From Cylindrotheca closterium (lineage: Eukaryota > Bacillariophyta > Bacillariophyceae > Bacillariales > Bacillariaceae), in contig CAKOGP040001758.1 in assembly GCA_933822405.4 (NCBI GenBank), forward strand, positions 329,007 to 393,006: a DNA stretch of 64,000 bases, given 5' to 3'. Position numbers and translations under genes: made by a program. Below the pieces are notes generated by a model that had not been told where the DNA came from, ran no database searches, and saw nothing but the letters and a program-made list of their open reading frames with translations. Below are positions 63,449 to 64,000 of this stretch, piece by piece. The number at the start of each line of letters is the position of its first letter. The first letter of the stretch is position 1.

Positions 63449-64000
63449 ATTTTCCTTCCATTACCATAGCTACTTCAAAGACTCATCATTCTCAACCGAG
63501 AAAGAGCTCCATCGTTGGGCCTCGTCAGAATGAGAATGATCATGCAAATCGCATCTCGCGTCAGCATATATATGTGTTTGGCTGAATTAGAAGTCAGAAA
63601 CCTGCTGTACCTGCGCATACCGGTACACGGATTTTGCCCAAATCTGCATTGCGACATGAAACAGACACAGAGCAGATCAATATCCAGTTTCAAGAGACAA
63701 ATCTGATGGATGCATCCGCAACGCGCTTGTTTCAAGATTTTGAACCGATGCATTAGAAATCATTGATTTCAATGTCCATCATAACCCTTGACATGAATCT
63801 TTCTTGCATTCCGAAAAATCATCGAACCAAGGCCAACAACAACCAGGACGACGATAGACCTTGATTTTAAAAAAGGAAGGGCCCTCCTACCCATACCGGT
63901 ATATGTGACTGAGGAGCGAAGACAGAAAGCGGATGTCATGCGACATTAGATGACAAATGACTAATACCGGTACTACTCCTACCGGTACAGTACTGTAAGT
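63449..64000. other. Upstream region of cyclase/PDE copy 2 with palindrome cluster
   Basis: No gene in 552 bp. Four TACCGGTA palindromes lie here (63618-63625, 63894-63901, 63965-63972, 63980-63987). Confidence 0.45.
63965..63987. promoter_or_regulatory. Paired TACCGGTA palindromes
   Basis: Two perfect copies with 15-bp spacing start to start, followed at once by CAGTACTG, another short palindrome. Two more copies lie within 350 bp. A binding-site role is inferred from the clustering and the intergenic position of all copies. Confidence 0.35.

Noticed and set aside
1..64000. tRNA or rRNA genes
   Set aside because: I looked for cloverleaf or rRNA-like sequence and recognised none; a covariance search (tRNAscan-SE, Infernal) was not possible here.

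Overview
The window is nuclear DNA from a diatom, most likely a raphid pennate. Genes are on both strands, closely spaced, with zero to three short GT-AG introns (64 to 191 bp). Several proteins start with an ER-type signal peptide followed by the Ala/Ser-Phe-type cleavage site that sends diatom proteins to the secondary plastid. Two families I associate with diatoms are present (a DUF6824-like domain and membrane nucleotide cyclase/phosphodiesterase fusions), and trinucleotide microsatellites are common inside coding sequence. The species cannot be named from the sequence alone.

Layout: 1-912, acidic hypothetical gene running off the left edge. 1394-8331, metabolic block: phosphoenolpyruvate carboxylase, a plastid-directed desaturase with FAD2-like histidine boxes, and a secretory/plastid-directed disulfide oxidoreductase. 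8473-8863, a MITE-like palindromic element. 9519-16511, three tandem small proteins of one family, a large disordered protein, and a fourth family member. 17001-18831, a tandem pair of multi-pass membrane proteins. 19167-26064, a MAK/RCK-like kinase with DFS instead of DFG, a HAD hydrolase, a plastid BASS transporter and the SSU-processome WD protein UTP7. 26351-29666, a tandem pair of LRR proteins. 30115-36109, a type II membrane methyltransferase-like protein, U2AF small subunit, an ORF broken by an in-frame TGA, and a fifth member of the small family. 36283-36836, a decayed copy of the pyruvate kinase 3' end. 37912-46580, an NMNAT fused to a NIT-like sensor, plastid pyruvate kinase, a mandelate-racemase/rhamnonate-dehydratase-like protein that lacks key catalytic residues, and a Ser/Thr kinase with DFD. 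46895-54766, a kinesin-light-chain-like TPR protein with near-identical repeats, a DUF6824-MORN protein and an IGHMBP2-type helicase. 55401-63448, two convergent membrane nucleotide cyclase-phosphodiesterase fusions.

Functional threads: PEPC, plastid pyruvate kinase and a plastid BASS carrier all sit around phosphoenolpyruvate and pyruvate. The two cyclase/PDE genes are an inverted duplicate that can both make and destroy a cyclic nucleotide. The best candidates for something undescribed are the NMNAT-NIT fusion (NAD synthesis tied to a nitrate/nitrite-type sensor fold), the small family with a PP1-docking-like RVxF motif (five copies), the apparent pseudoenzyme with a poly-Gln/poly-Thr and SAP-like tail, and an 8-bp palindrome, TACCGGTA, seen ten times, always between genes. 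Exon boundaries were worked out by hand from splice signals, reading-frame continuity and family conservation; no search or alignment program was run.
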